Shown here piece after piece: positions 55,866 to 64,000 of a DNA stretch of 64,000 nucleotides (position 1 is the stretch's first letter; each line of letters opens with the position of its first letter). This stretch comes from Plectosphaerella cucumerina (lineage: Eukaryota; Ascomycota; Sordariomycetes; Glomerellales; Plectosphaerellaceae). Both the position numbers and the translations under genes were made by a program. Location of the stretch: NCBI GenBank assembly GCA_020746995.1, contig JAGPXD010000004.1, positions 2,480,001-2,544,000 of the forward strand, written 5' to 3'. The notes beneath the pieces are model-generated. The model made no database searches. It worked only from the letters and a program-made list of their open reading frames with translations, and was not told the origin of the DNA.

Positions 55866-57176
55866 ATGCCATCCAAGGCTGCTGCTTCGGCTTCGATTTG
55901 GCAGGGTGCGGCACCCGTTGCCCGGGACGGCTTCGCCTATGGCAATGGAATCTTCTTCGCCGATGCCTCCGGCAGCAGGCATGCACGGGCCAGCGTCTCC
56001 GAGCTTCAAGAACATTTCAAGTCGGGCAATGCGAATGACCACCCCGCTACCTGGTTCGAGGCCCAACTCCTCCATTATGACCTCAAGCCAGCCAAGACAA
56101 AGCCAGTCGCGCGCATGCGGCTGCTGGACGCCGTCAACAGCGGGCTCACTATCCCCAACTGGATCTCCAGGCTGGAGGCTGATATGAAGAAGGAATGGAC
56201 CAAGCTGGACAGGAAGGCCAAAAAGGCAGCTCAGGCCGTGCCAGCGGCGACGACCAAGACGACATTCGAAACAACATCGGCGACCAATGGATACAGCACA
56301 CAGACTGTGCGAAAGGAGGCCAAGGCCGAATCAACCCCCAGGGCTGCCGATGTAATGGCCAAGAGAAAGGCCCTAGAGCCTGCCGCCTCGCAGGGCAGCC
56401 CCAAGAGAACAAAAGCAGAACCTACCTCTTCGGCGACTTACTTGAGAGGCCTGGATTTGGGAATGGCCCGTCGAGGCGGTATCCATCAAGGTCCGGGTCG
56501 AGTATCGGTGCCTCAGCCGTTGAATGATCACTCTTCACCGATCCCCGTGTCGGAAGGGACGGCACGCCGTAGCAGACCCTACCATCCGCAAGGTCGTATC
56601 CCGAGTCTCTCCCGTGGCCAGTATGACGAATCCGAATACGGCTATGCTGAGAAGGATGCTGGAGAAAAGTACGACACGACTCCATATGTCAGTTATGATA
56701 GTGGTGGACCCCTAGATCCTGTCAGGCTTCAGGCACTGGGCCTACTCAACGGCGGCTATGACATTCGCAGCGAGACAGTCGAGAACGAGTGGCCTCATCT
56801 CAGCCACAACCTGAGCCTGGTCTTCACCCTCTCGGGCCGTGAGATGTGGGGTCAGTTCGATCTGGGCGTCGTCGAGGGCATCATGCACTTCAAGGAGCGG
56901 CCAGCGACGTCATCGTATGATCGCGTGCCCTTCACCTGGCGCGGACGGGAGAACGAAGGCCACATCATATACGGCAACAACAACCATGAATGGGTCCAGT
57001 TCCTTGGCGATGGTCGCATCGAGGGCGAGCTGGACTACATGAGGGTCAGCTTCGCTGGCCAACGCCATCCGGGACAGGGCACCAGGAGCCAGGTGGACGC
57101 CTACCGGATGAGGAGCGATTGGAATGGGTACTCCGAGGTTCAGCATGAGGAGGAGAACTACAACCGCTGGCACTAA
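55866..57176 (+). CDS. conserved fungal protein of unknown function
   Basis: Single exon, 436 residues, start MPSKAAASASIWQG. I do not recognise a named domain. Residues 1-105 (with FAYGNGIFFADASGSRHARASVSELQEHF and HYDLKPAKTKPVARMRLLDAV) look folded. They are followed by a basic, Ser/Lys-rich linker with possible nuclear signals (KRKALEP, PKRTKAEP). A second conserved-looking block starts near 285 (YDIRSETVENEWPHL), continues MWGQFDLGVVEGIMHF and VPFTWRGRENEGHI, and ends near 405. From memory this C-terminal block recurs in uncharacterised Pezizomycotina proteins. Nuclear location is an inference from the basic clusters. Confidence 0.75.
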   Translation: MPSKAAASASIWQGAAPVARDGFAYGNGIFFADASGSRHARASVSELQEHFKSGNANDHPATWFEAQLLHYDLKPAKTKPVARMRLLDAVNSGLTIPNWISRLEADMKKEWTKLDRKAKKAAQAVPAATTKTTFETTSATNGYSTQTVRKEAKAESTPRAADVMAKRKALEPAASQGSPKRTKAEPTSSATYLRGLDLGMARRGGIHQGPGRVSVPQPLNDHSSPIPVSEGTARRSRPYHPQGRIPSLSRGQYDESEYGYAEKDAGEKYDTTPYVSYDSGGPLDPVRLQALGLLNGGYDIRSETVENEWPHLSHNLSLVFTLSGREMWGQFDLGVVEGIMHFKERPATSSYDRVPFTWRGRENEGHIIYGNNNHEWVQFLGDGRIEGELDYMRVSFAGQRHPGQGTRSQVDAYRMRSDWNGYSEVQHEEENYNRWH

Positions 57177-57783
57177 TGCAGGGGCTTGGGTGTAGCTCTA
57201 TACTTGCGGTTTGCTCTCGTGGTGACAGATGCGTCATTCAGGACGACGTTGCTGTTCGGTGTGCAACAGTCTGATTCCGAGGCTGATGATGCTCGTGGGG
57301 GGTATGTTAATGCCATCTTGATACATCTAGAAACCTTGGAAAACCAAATGAATAATTGGTCAGAACACTGTGGTACAATGGGAGAAAGTACTCGCGAATC
57401 GGCATCATGTTGGCAGATGGAAAGCAACTCGGATTGTTCACTGGCAGAAGGAGGTGAAGTCGATCGGTGATGGCGGGGCAAGACGACCAATCGGAGTGCG
57501 GATACCGAGACAGCTAGGAGCTGTCGTCTTGGCGTGGCAGGGGAGAGCTGTCATTTCAGTTGCACCATAACCACACCACCCCTCAACCAGGAATGAATGA
57601 CCCTTGATCTCCGTGGCATCCTTCACTGAACACGTCGTGCTTCCGCCCTCTGAGGTCTCGTAATACCCGGTGTCTCCTACAATTCCGGCAGCAAGCCAAG
57701 TTGGTCGAAAAACCACAGCCTGTTCCATCTCCACCGCCGCTGCAACTTCCACAGTCCCGGCTCACCCGTACCTTCGCCACACG
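57177..57783. other. intergenic, no gene seen
   Basis: About 600 bp between two plus-strand genes. No supported feature; it should contain the UBX gene promoter. Confidence 0.45.
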
Positions 57784-59314
57784 ATGTTCTTCGAGGGCTC
57801 ACTGCAGGAAGGCATCGCCGCGGCCATCCAGCAGGGCAAGTCTGTAGTCTGCTTCGTCACAGGTACCGCCGCCCTAGCTAGAGCTCCTGAAAATGCAAAC
57901 TGACAGCTTCCTAGACGATGGTGAGGAGAGCCAGACCTGGGAATCGGAGTACCTCGCGGAAAGCACAGTGAGTTCACCACAACGCATTCTCAAACATCAG
58001 ACTGATTGATACAGGTCTCTGAAGCACTCCAAAGTGAGGGTGTGACCCTGCGTCTGAAGGCTGGCTCGGAGGAGGCCGGCTTCTTGGCCGCCATCTTCCC
58101 GCTGCCTAAGACGCCAACTCTGGTCATTATCAAGAACGGCAATCTGAAGGGATACATCGCCGCTGGGGTGACAAAAGAGGACTTCATCTCCAGGACGCTT
58201 TTGAGTTTGAAGCCAGCACCCGAACCTCAGCCAGGCACATCCGTTCCCGCACCCGCTCCTGCTCCCGTCCCCGGCACTGATACCCAGCCCTCAAACTCAT
58301 CGAGCTCCTCAGCAGGCCCGCCTACCCCGACTCAGGCCGAGGAAGACGCCACCAACGTGCGCAACTTACTGTCCGAACGCAGGGTCCGCCTCGAGGCACA
58401 GCGCAAGGAAAACGAACGCAAGGCAAAAGAAGCTCGCGTCGCAAGGGCAGCGGCCGCTGCGTCTGACATGTCACCAGAGGCTGTCGAGACCCGCAAGCAC
58501 GCCGAGAGGATCAAGAAGCAGCGCCAGGAGGCCGCCGAAGAGCGCAACCGGGTTCTCAAGCGCATCCAGGATGACAAGGCCGAACGGCAGGCGCGGTACT
58601 CCGGCGCACGGGAGCCCAAAATCGGGGACGTCGCCGCCTCGCTCGCCACCGTGGAGTCGAGCTCCATGCGCCCCTCCAACGGCCAGGCCGCGATACAAGT
58701 GCGCCTCTTTGACGGATCGTCCATCCGCACACGGTTCGACGGCAAGAAGGTCACGTTGAAGGGCGAGGTGAGGACCTGGATCGACGAAAAGAGAACCGAC
58801 GGGGACGAGCCTTACGTCTTCAAGCTCCTCCTGCCGCCTCCCCAGGCGAGCAAGAAGATCGATGAGACGGAGGAGGGCAAGACACTCGGCGAGCTCGGCC
58901 TGGCCCCGAGCGCCACCCTGCTGCTGTCCCCGGTCAAGCAGTACGTCGAGGCTTACGGCTCTCGCGGTGGCGTTCTGGGTCTCCCGCTCGCGGCGTTTGG
59001 TTTTATCGCCGGCTTCTTCGCGTGGCTGTGGGGCCTCATCACAGGCGTCTTCGCAGGCATCGGTGGCCGCGAGGACAGGGCCCACGCACGGGAGGAGAGC
59101 GAGCGGCAAGCCAACGAGGAGCAGGCCGCGCGGGTGAGGGAGCAGCGGGGGGCACGGTTCGCGCAGTTTGACAACCCGAACGACCGCAGGGGGGATCAGC
59201 AGCTTTACAACGGCAACTCGGTACGTGGTATCTGCCCTGAAGCGCAAACACATGCTAACGATTTCACAGCTCAACTTTGAGCCGAACCCGGATGAGGCGG
59301 ACAAGACAGAGTGA
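57784..59314 (+). CDS. UBX-domain ERAD protein (UBXN4/Ubx4-like)
   Basis: Exons 57784-57862, 57915-57967, 58015-59220 and 59270-59314 encode 460 residues. The N-terminal region is thioredoxin-like without a CxxC (CFVTDDGEESQTWE, FPLPKTPTLVIIKNG). A Pro/Ser linker and a highly charged coiled coil (RRVRLEAQRKENERKAKEAR) follow. The UBX domain is IQVRLFDGSSIRTRFDG...LGELGLAPSATLLLSP, which would bind Cdc48/p97. A hydrophobic hairpin (LAAFGFIAGFFAWLWGLITGVF) near 395-425 suggests insertion into the ER membrane, as in UBXN4/erasin. The tiny last exon encodes LNFEPNPDEADKTE. Confidence 0.88.
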
Positions 59315-59614
59315 GAGAGTTCGGCGCATACATCACAGGGCTCCAAAGGCGTTAGCGGACAGGTAGTTGAAGCTGAGAGAGGCATGGCCCATGTATTGTA
59401 CACCGAGGAGATGTCTTGACCTAATCATATCAAATCCTCCCCTTTATATCCGCCGGCTATTAAGATGCGGCGCCGCAGCGCACACATCCCCCGTCTTCGC
59501 CGATGCATCGCCGGGGCCCTTTTGCCATCCGGATGTTGTTTTGGGTTTGTTTTTGTTTTGTACACGCGCAACCTCCTGCTCTTCCCCAATCTACCGCCCG
59601 TTCGTGATCATCCC

Positions 59615-60150
59615 TTAGTAGGGGGCGGCGGCGGCCTGGCAGGCCTTGAGTTGCTCAAGGTACCAGTTGCAGATGGACATGTTGCCCTGGTGGTCGTCCA
59701 TGCACTTGGTGAACTGCTGGAGCGCGGGGGCGCAGTTGTTGGAGGCGTACTCCTGGCCGCTCGAGGTCTGCGCCTGGGTGGCCTGGACCTGGTTCTGCTG
59801 GGGCTCGGCGGGGGCGGAGGAGCCGCCGAAGAGGCCGCTCACGGCGTGGCCGATGGAAGAGCCGATGGCGACACCGCTGTTGGGACACTATTAGCATGGT
59901 CATCTGGGGATGAAGGGTTCAAGTCCCTCTATGGAGAGGCCGGGCAGACGTACGCAGCGGTGCTGGCGATCTGGCCGAGCATGCCGGGGCCCTGGCTGGG
60001 GGCAGCCGCGGGAGGAGCGGCGGCGGCAGGAGGAGGAGCAGCCATCGTGGTGGCAGGGCGAGTCTGCTGGGCCGCGGGAGCGGAGGGCTTGGAGGCCAGC
60101 GTAGGGCGCGTAGGCGCGGAGCGGCCGGCGGAGGGTCTCTGGCGAGGCAT
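59615..60150 (-). CDS. MIX17: Mix17/CHCHD2-like twin-CX9C protein
   Basis: Exons 60150-59954 and 59876-59615 (77-bp intron, GTACGT...CTAAT...CAG) encode 152 residues. The N-terminus is Arg/Ser/Pro-rich, then Ala/Pro-rich, followed by the Gly-rich hydrophobic stretch GVAIGSSIGHAVSGLF. The C-terminal CHCH domain has C-x9-C pairs in CAPALQQFTKCMDDHQGNMSICNWYLEQLKAC. This matches Mix17/CHCHD2/10 proteins of the mitochondrial intermembrane space, which affect respiration. The intron contains a T-arm-like GGGTTCAAGTCCC, but no tRNA can be folded around it. Confidence 0.92.
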
Positions 60151-60684
60151 CTTGGATGTGTGTGTGGTGGTTTGGTGGGTTGAGGGAGGGAAGTTCGAAG
60201 GTATCGTTGGAGTCGTGGAAGGAAAATGCAGTTCAGCAAGATGGGTGGTCCTTGGGGCGGTCGAGATGGATTTCAGCAGATGGAAGATGCTGGCAGCTCG
60301 GCTTTTGGCGCTGCTGGGCCACGAGGCAGGGTTCAGCGGCCAATCGGGAGGCGAGAAATTCGTCTTAGGCCGGCGCGAGGGCCCATTTCGTCCCTGGGGA
60401 AAGACCCCTGTTCGGGCGACGGCGCCCCGATGCTGTGCATTCCCGCGATAGGAGCATGTTCAAGATTTGTTGGCATCAGACCAGATTTTTAAGGGATGAG
60501 TTTTGGGTTCATTATTCGTCATGGCTCTGGGCCAGTGTTTCTATGGAGGAACTCTGGATTCCGTCTAAGCCAGAGGTGCTCCGAGGTGCCTCTACTGCAC
60601 CCGGGCGACCTGGGAAAAGCCTGCCGTCCTGGGCAGCGCATGATCACAACGACAACTGCTCACTGCAACCTCCTCCGGGCCCAT
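60151..60684. other. intergenic, no gene seen
   Basis: About 530 bp between Lrp1 and Mix17, both leftward. No supported feature. Confidence 0.45.
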
Positions 60685-61330
60685 TTAACCCTTGCGCTTC
60701 TTCGGCTTGGGTCGTGATGCCAGATCAGAGGGCTTGTTACGCCCCTCTTTCCGCTTCTTGCCCTTGCTGCTGTCTGACGCGTCGTCGTTGAGCTTCTTCT
60801 GGATGTCGTTGAGAAGGGTCTTGGCCCTCTCCTCGGCCAGCTTCTCCTCCAGCTTCTGCTTGATCTCCTTGTTGTCGCCCTACACATTCGTCAGCGTGCC
60901 GGGTCAGGTCTACTACACATGAGACAACTTACGAGATCGGCCTTGAGGACCCTTGTGGCGGCCTCAATGTTGACCGTGGTGTTGCGCTGTCCAGGACCGT
61001 CTTCTGTGTGCTGGATCTTGGCAAAGTACTGCTTGACCCGCTTCAACTCGGTCATGACCTCGTGGTTGGCGGCATCGACGCCCTGTAGCCGGAGAGCAGC
61101 TGGTAGTTGTTAGAATATGTGTGTCACTTCCTTGTCAGGGGCCTGAACATACAGAACAGAAGAGACTCAATCGAGTAGGCCGTAAGAGCCATGAGTTTTG
61201 CCTTGTCGAGCAGGGGCAGCTCTGAAGACATGTCGCCCAAGTTGTCGATGAGCGGTTGCAGGGTCGTCTCCAGCTTGTCGAGGTTCGACCCCAGCTTCTT
61301 CAGATCGGGCGCTATCGACTTGACGTCCAT
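60685..61330 (-). CDS. LRP1: exosome cofactor Lrp1/Rrp47 (C1D family)
   Basis: Exons 61330-61153, 61099-60933 and 60879-60685 encode 179 residues; both introns are 53 bp. The Sas10/Utp3/C1D domain reads LDKLETTLQPLIDNLGD...LPLLDKAKLMALTAYSIESLLFS and, after the splice, LRLQGVDAANHEVMTELKRVKQYFAKI. The C-terminus is Lys-rich (KGKKRKEGRNKP, RPKKRKG), for RNA binding and nuclear import. Lrp1 binds Rrp6 and helps the nuclear exosome process snoRNA and rRNA. The family start MDVKSIAPDL is chosen; upstream codons in frame lack conservation. Confidence 0.9.
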
Positions 61331-62005
61331 GATGAATGGTGTTCCCGTATGATCTGTATCGATGGAGGAAATGTGAACCCGTTTTGACTTTGCCAGTGGT
61401 GTCGTCGCCGGTCGATGTGAAGATGAGATTGGCAGAAAACTCACACCTGGGCGTATGACCTAAAGCGATCGACATGCATCTATCCGCACACCGTTGTGGA
61501 TCCCCGTTTGCCATCCGGAAATGGCCGGGCCCAAAGTCCATCTGGAAATTGACGGCGAGGATTTGCAGAGAAAAGTGTCACTGTCATGCACCTTTCGCCG
61601 CACCCGATGCCTAGGAAGCCCTAGCTAACCTACCGCCCGCGCCTTCGATCGCCCTGTCGAACATCTCCAGTCGCTCTTTCATCGCCACATTGCCTTCTAC
61701 CCGACCAACGATTTCCAAAGACCGCAACCTCCAACCTCCACCGACGAAGTCCAGCGCAGCGAGCTCGACTCCATCGGACGATAATCTTCTGCACCCCGCC
61801 GACAAAGTAATACTCGCCCATCGTGGCGGCCCCTCTGGCGAGAGTTCCCCGTCCGCGGCTCTGCGCCCGGATATCTCAGACACACACACCATGGACGCCA
61901 GGTAGCAGAACCGCCGGCTGGGGAGCCACACGCCATGTCTCCGTCGACACGGCATCAAACGTCCTCGGGACCCGGCCGCCACCACGGGTGCCCATATCAC
62001 CAGGG
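61331..62005. other. divergent promoter region
   Basis: About 675 bp between LRP1 and the reductase-like gene. The frame of the latter is open upstream to about 61823 without an ATG. A separate ATG at 61891, followed by a GTAGCA donor-like site, could be a short first exon, but no matching acceptor keeps the frame. Confidence 0.4.
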
Positions 62006-63298
62006 ATGGCGGCACTGACGGCACTTGAAGAGGCTTCGACGTTAGGCCGGCCGACTGAGAGGAAGGAGAAGCAACACACGCAGGTCCTTGGCCTCGCGCC
62101 AGAGCAGAACGACCAGGAGCTGTACGCCCTATTCCGCGCAGACTCGCTGAACCGATATTACATCCCCGCCGTCATGATGGGCCACGAGCAGCCTCCGCCG
62201 ACGTCGAACCGCACACTTCACATCATGGGCAACGACGAGAGGGCCAGGTTCCTGTCACACTCCCTCCACGGCGTCTACGACTCGGTTGAGCTGCTGAGGA
62301 TGAAGCAGCCGCAGCCCTCAAAGTACAGAAACATATCGAGAAGTGGTCCCGATAAGACCGACGGCTGGATAGAGGAGCACGCCGAGCATCAGAAGGTGGA
62401 TCCGCCACGAGAAGACGCAGGCGAAGGACACATTAGCAACCTGCTCGTCACGGGGTCCCCTGTCCACACGGTCAAGCTCCTCAGGTCTGTGAAGCACCGG
62501 GTCGACGATCGCACGGCCATCTGTTACCTTCAGGACGGCCTGGGCGTAGCCGAGGCGGCCAACAACTTCGTCTTCACCGACGCCAACAAGCGGCCGTCCA
62601 TCGTGCTGGGCCACATGAAGACCGCCCTCGCAAAAGACCGCAACCGGGCTGCCATCCGGTCCATGAAGCACCACGATTTTGAGACGACGCTGACGGGGGT
62701 ACGCCCGTACGTGAGCGAAGAAGACGGCAAGCTGGAGCACTCGTACACGACAACGCGCGAGTCGACGCAGCGCCTCCTGGCCAAGCTGGCGCAGGCGCGG
62801 CTCCTCAACGCGCAGGGCGTGCCCCTGGACAACTGGCTCGCGCTCAAGATCCCTTCGCTCATGTTTGCCTCGATCGCCGAACCGCTGTGCGTCGCGCTCG
62901 ACTTCCAGTACTACCAGCTCGTGCACAACCCGACAGCGCAGCGCCTAGTCGACCAGCTCCTCAACGAGATCGCCGACGTGGTCGCGCAGATGCCCGAGGT
63001 TCGCCGCGCCGGGCCCCAGCTGCAGCAGATGCTGCGCGGCGAGAGCATGCGTAAGTCAATCTTCAACGGCATACGCGCCAAGCGCGACATGCCCAGCAAG
63101 ATGCAGATGCAGATCGACCGCGGCCGCTTGACCGAGATTGACTTCCTCAACGGCTATTTCATCGAGCGAGCCCGCCGCATGAACATCAGGATGCCGGCCA
63201 ACGAGATGGTCATCGCCATGGTCAAGGCGAAGCACAAGAGCAACATGATGCGGGCCAATTCGTACATTCCGTTCGAGCTGACGTCGCGACGGACGTGA
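62006..63298 (+). CDS. ketopantoate reductase-like (ApbA/PanE superfamily) protein
   Basis: One exon, 430 residues from the ATG at 62006 (MAALTALEEAS). The N-terminal dinucleotide-fold region carries NRTLHIMGNDERARFLSHSLHGVYDSVELL, in which the usual GxGxxG is replaced by GNDER. The middle has FTDANKRPSIVLGHMKTAL. The C-terminal helical domain shows NWLALKIPSLMFASIAEPLCVALD, typical of ApbA-type C-domains. Fungal members of this branch, to which yeast Cbs2 is distantly related, are often mitochondrial and may not be true ketopantoate reductases. The altered glycine loop makes NADPH binding uncertain. An unseen first exon with a targeting peptide is possible. Confidence 0.75.
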   Translation: MAALTALEEASTLGRPTERKEKQHTQVLGLAPEQNDQELYALFRADSLNRYYIPAVMMGHEQPPPTSNRTLHIMGNDERARFLSHSLHGVYDSVELLRMKQPQPSKYRNISRSGPDKTDGWIEEHAEHQKVDPPREDAGEGHISNLLVTGSPVHTVKLLRSVKHRVDDRTAICYLQDGLGVAEAANNFVFTDANKRPSIVLGHMKTALAKDRNRAAIRSMKHHDFETTLTGVRPYVSEEDGKLEHSYTTTRESTQRLLAKLAQARLLNAQGVPLDNWLALKIPSLMFASIAEPLCVALDFQYYQLVHNPTAQRLVDQLLNEIADVVAQMPEVRRAGPQLQQMLRGESMRKSIFNGIRAKRDMPSKMQMQIDRGRLTEIDFLNGYFIERARRMNIRMPANEMVIAMVKAKHKSNMMRANSYIPFELTSRRT

Positions 63299-64000
63299 GC
63301 GGCGGGAGGGGGGAGAGGGGGCCAGCCATATCATGTGGCTAGGCTTGTGTGAAAGTATGTAGAAAGATCAGGCGCATCATAGAGGGAGGGTGGCATTGGC
63401 ATGTATCATGGCACGTACGGGAGCGGGCTTCAGGCGGGTTGGCTGTACATTATTTCGTTTCCCACCACGGCGTCAAGTGGCATCGCTTCAATTACAAATC
63501 AGCATAATGGCAGCGGGTAAGCAAGCATGACTCTGTCTGACCTTGTTCCGAAGAATTATCATCTCTATTTGTCTGACAAGCAAGGGAGGCAATCTACGCA
63601 ACCCGTCAGCTGCGGGCCATGGCGTGTCAGGATCTCGATGTGTGTCCGGCCAGAGCCCAAACATGTTTGCCGCGCGCTCGCAGGTAGGAGGCTTTTTAAC
63701 TCCGCGACGCGGCATTAGTATCCAAGAGCTAGGAGAGGGGCCGAAGTGGCCGCGGCCCGTCGTAGACATGACAGGACGTCGGTGGGTTTATCGAGCGAAA
63801 CCTGGGGCAAGGTCGTGTTCAGTTGGTGGTCCCGAGATGCGAGGCGGCCGGACTTACACGCAAACTCCGGCCCCGGACCACCGTCGCCTCCAGCCCTGGG
63901 CCACAGAGCTGACCGCTCCCAGCAGTGTCTTCCCCCTCCAAGCCGAGAAAGCCTGGCGAAAGAGCAGCTGTCCCGGTTCGGTTCAGTCATGGGGGCTCCT
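63299..64000. other. right-edge region, possible 5' part of an unknown minus-strand gene
   Basis: About 700 bp without a supported gene. On the minus strand an ATG at 63990 opens a 91-codon frame (MTEPNRDSCSFARLSRLGG) of no recognised family. A good GTAAGT donor at about 63858 and a CCCCAG acceptor at about 63811 suggest a spliced minus-strand transcript entering from the right edge. I cannot say what it encodes. Confidence 0.25.

Noticed and set aside
59877..59953. T-arm-like GGGTTCAAGTCCC in the MIX17 intron, possible tRNA
   Set aside because: No acceptor stem or A-box can be placed within the 77-bp intron, and the T stem has a mismatch.

Overview
This is nuclear DNA of a filamentous ascomycete, most likely a Sordariomycete. 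The evidence is many short introns (mostly 46-77 bp, with GT...CTRAC...AG signals), GC-rich coding sequence, and a gene set typical of Pezizomycotina: Sos7, CENP-T, Elp6, Shy1/SURF1, Coq4, Mix17, Lrp1, Rgd1 and Gdt1. There are no bacterial features. I support no tRNA, rRNA, CRISPR array or intact transposon. Gene models below were built by joining exons by hand; exon lengths were checked for frame consistency.

Layout. 1-4 kb: 5' part of a very large secreted Ser/Thr-rich mucin-like protein, running off the left edge. 5.9-9.6 kb: two membrane protein genes (EI24/Rrt8-like and a DUF3176-like protein). 10.6-18.8 kb: LanC-like protein, PA-TM-RING ubiquitin ligase, RS-rich splicing-type protein, APH-type phosphotransferase. 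19-28 kb: kinetochore Sos7, ribosomal eL37, Elongator Elp6, L-rhamnose mutarotase, F-BAR/RhoGAP Rgd1. 28.6-35.8 kb: mitochondrial-type thioredoxin, F-box protein, Gdt1 cation transporter, DCAF11/LEC14B-type WD40 protein. 36-40.7 kb: a degenerate accessory patch with a broken membrane-protein gene, an apparently intact secreted-protein gene and a broken DUF7136-like secreted-protein gene. 42-44.8 kb: CFIm68-like RNA-binding protein and a SET-domain methyltransferase. 44.8-50.3 kb: accessory region with a 3.2 kb gene-free stretch, a KR-punctuated repeat secreted precursor (196 aa) and a broken SRPK-like kinase. 50.4-63.3 kb: Coq4, PDCD5, CENP-T, SURF1, an unknown conserved fungal protein, a UBX protein, Mix17, Lrp1/C1D and a ketopantoate-reductase-like protein.

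Most of the window is conserved housekeeping sequence. The two accessory patches hold the unusual material. The most interesting gene is the secreted repeat precursor at 47.9-48.6 kb. It has a signal peptide and four identical TLGWLFG heptapeptides, each directly after a Lys-Arg Kex2-type site, followed by alternating Cys-containing tails and Tyr/Pro repeats. This is the architecture of fungal KEP/RiPP-type precursors. No recognisable tailoring enzyme lies nearby.

Three of about 42 inferred introns use GC-AG borders (eL37, COQ4, CENP-T), which is more than the usual share of around one percent.
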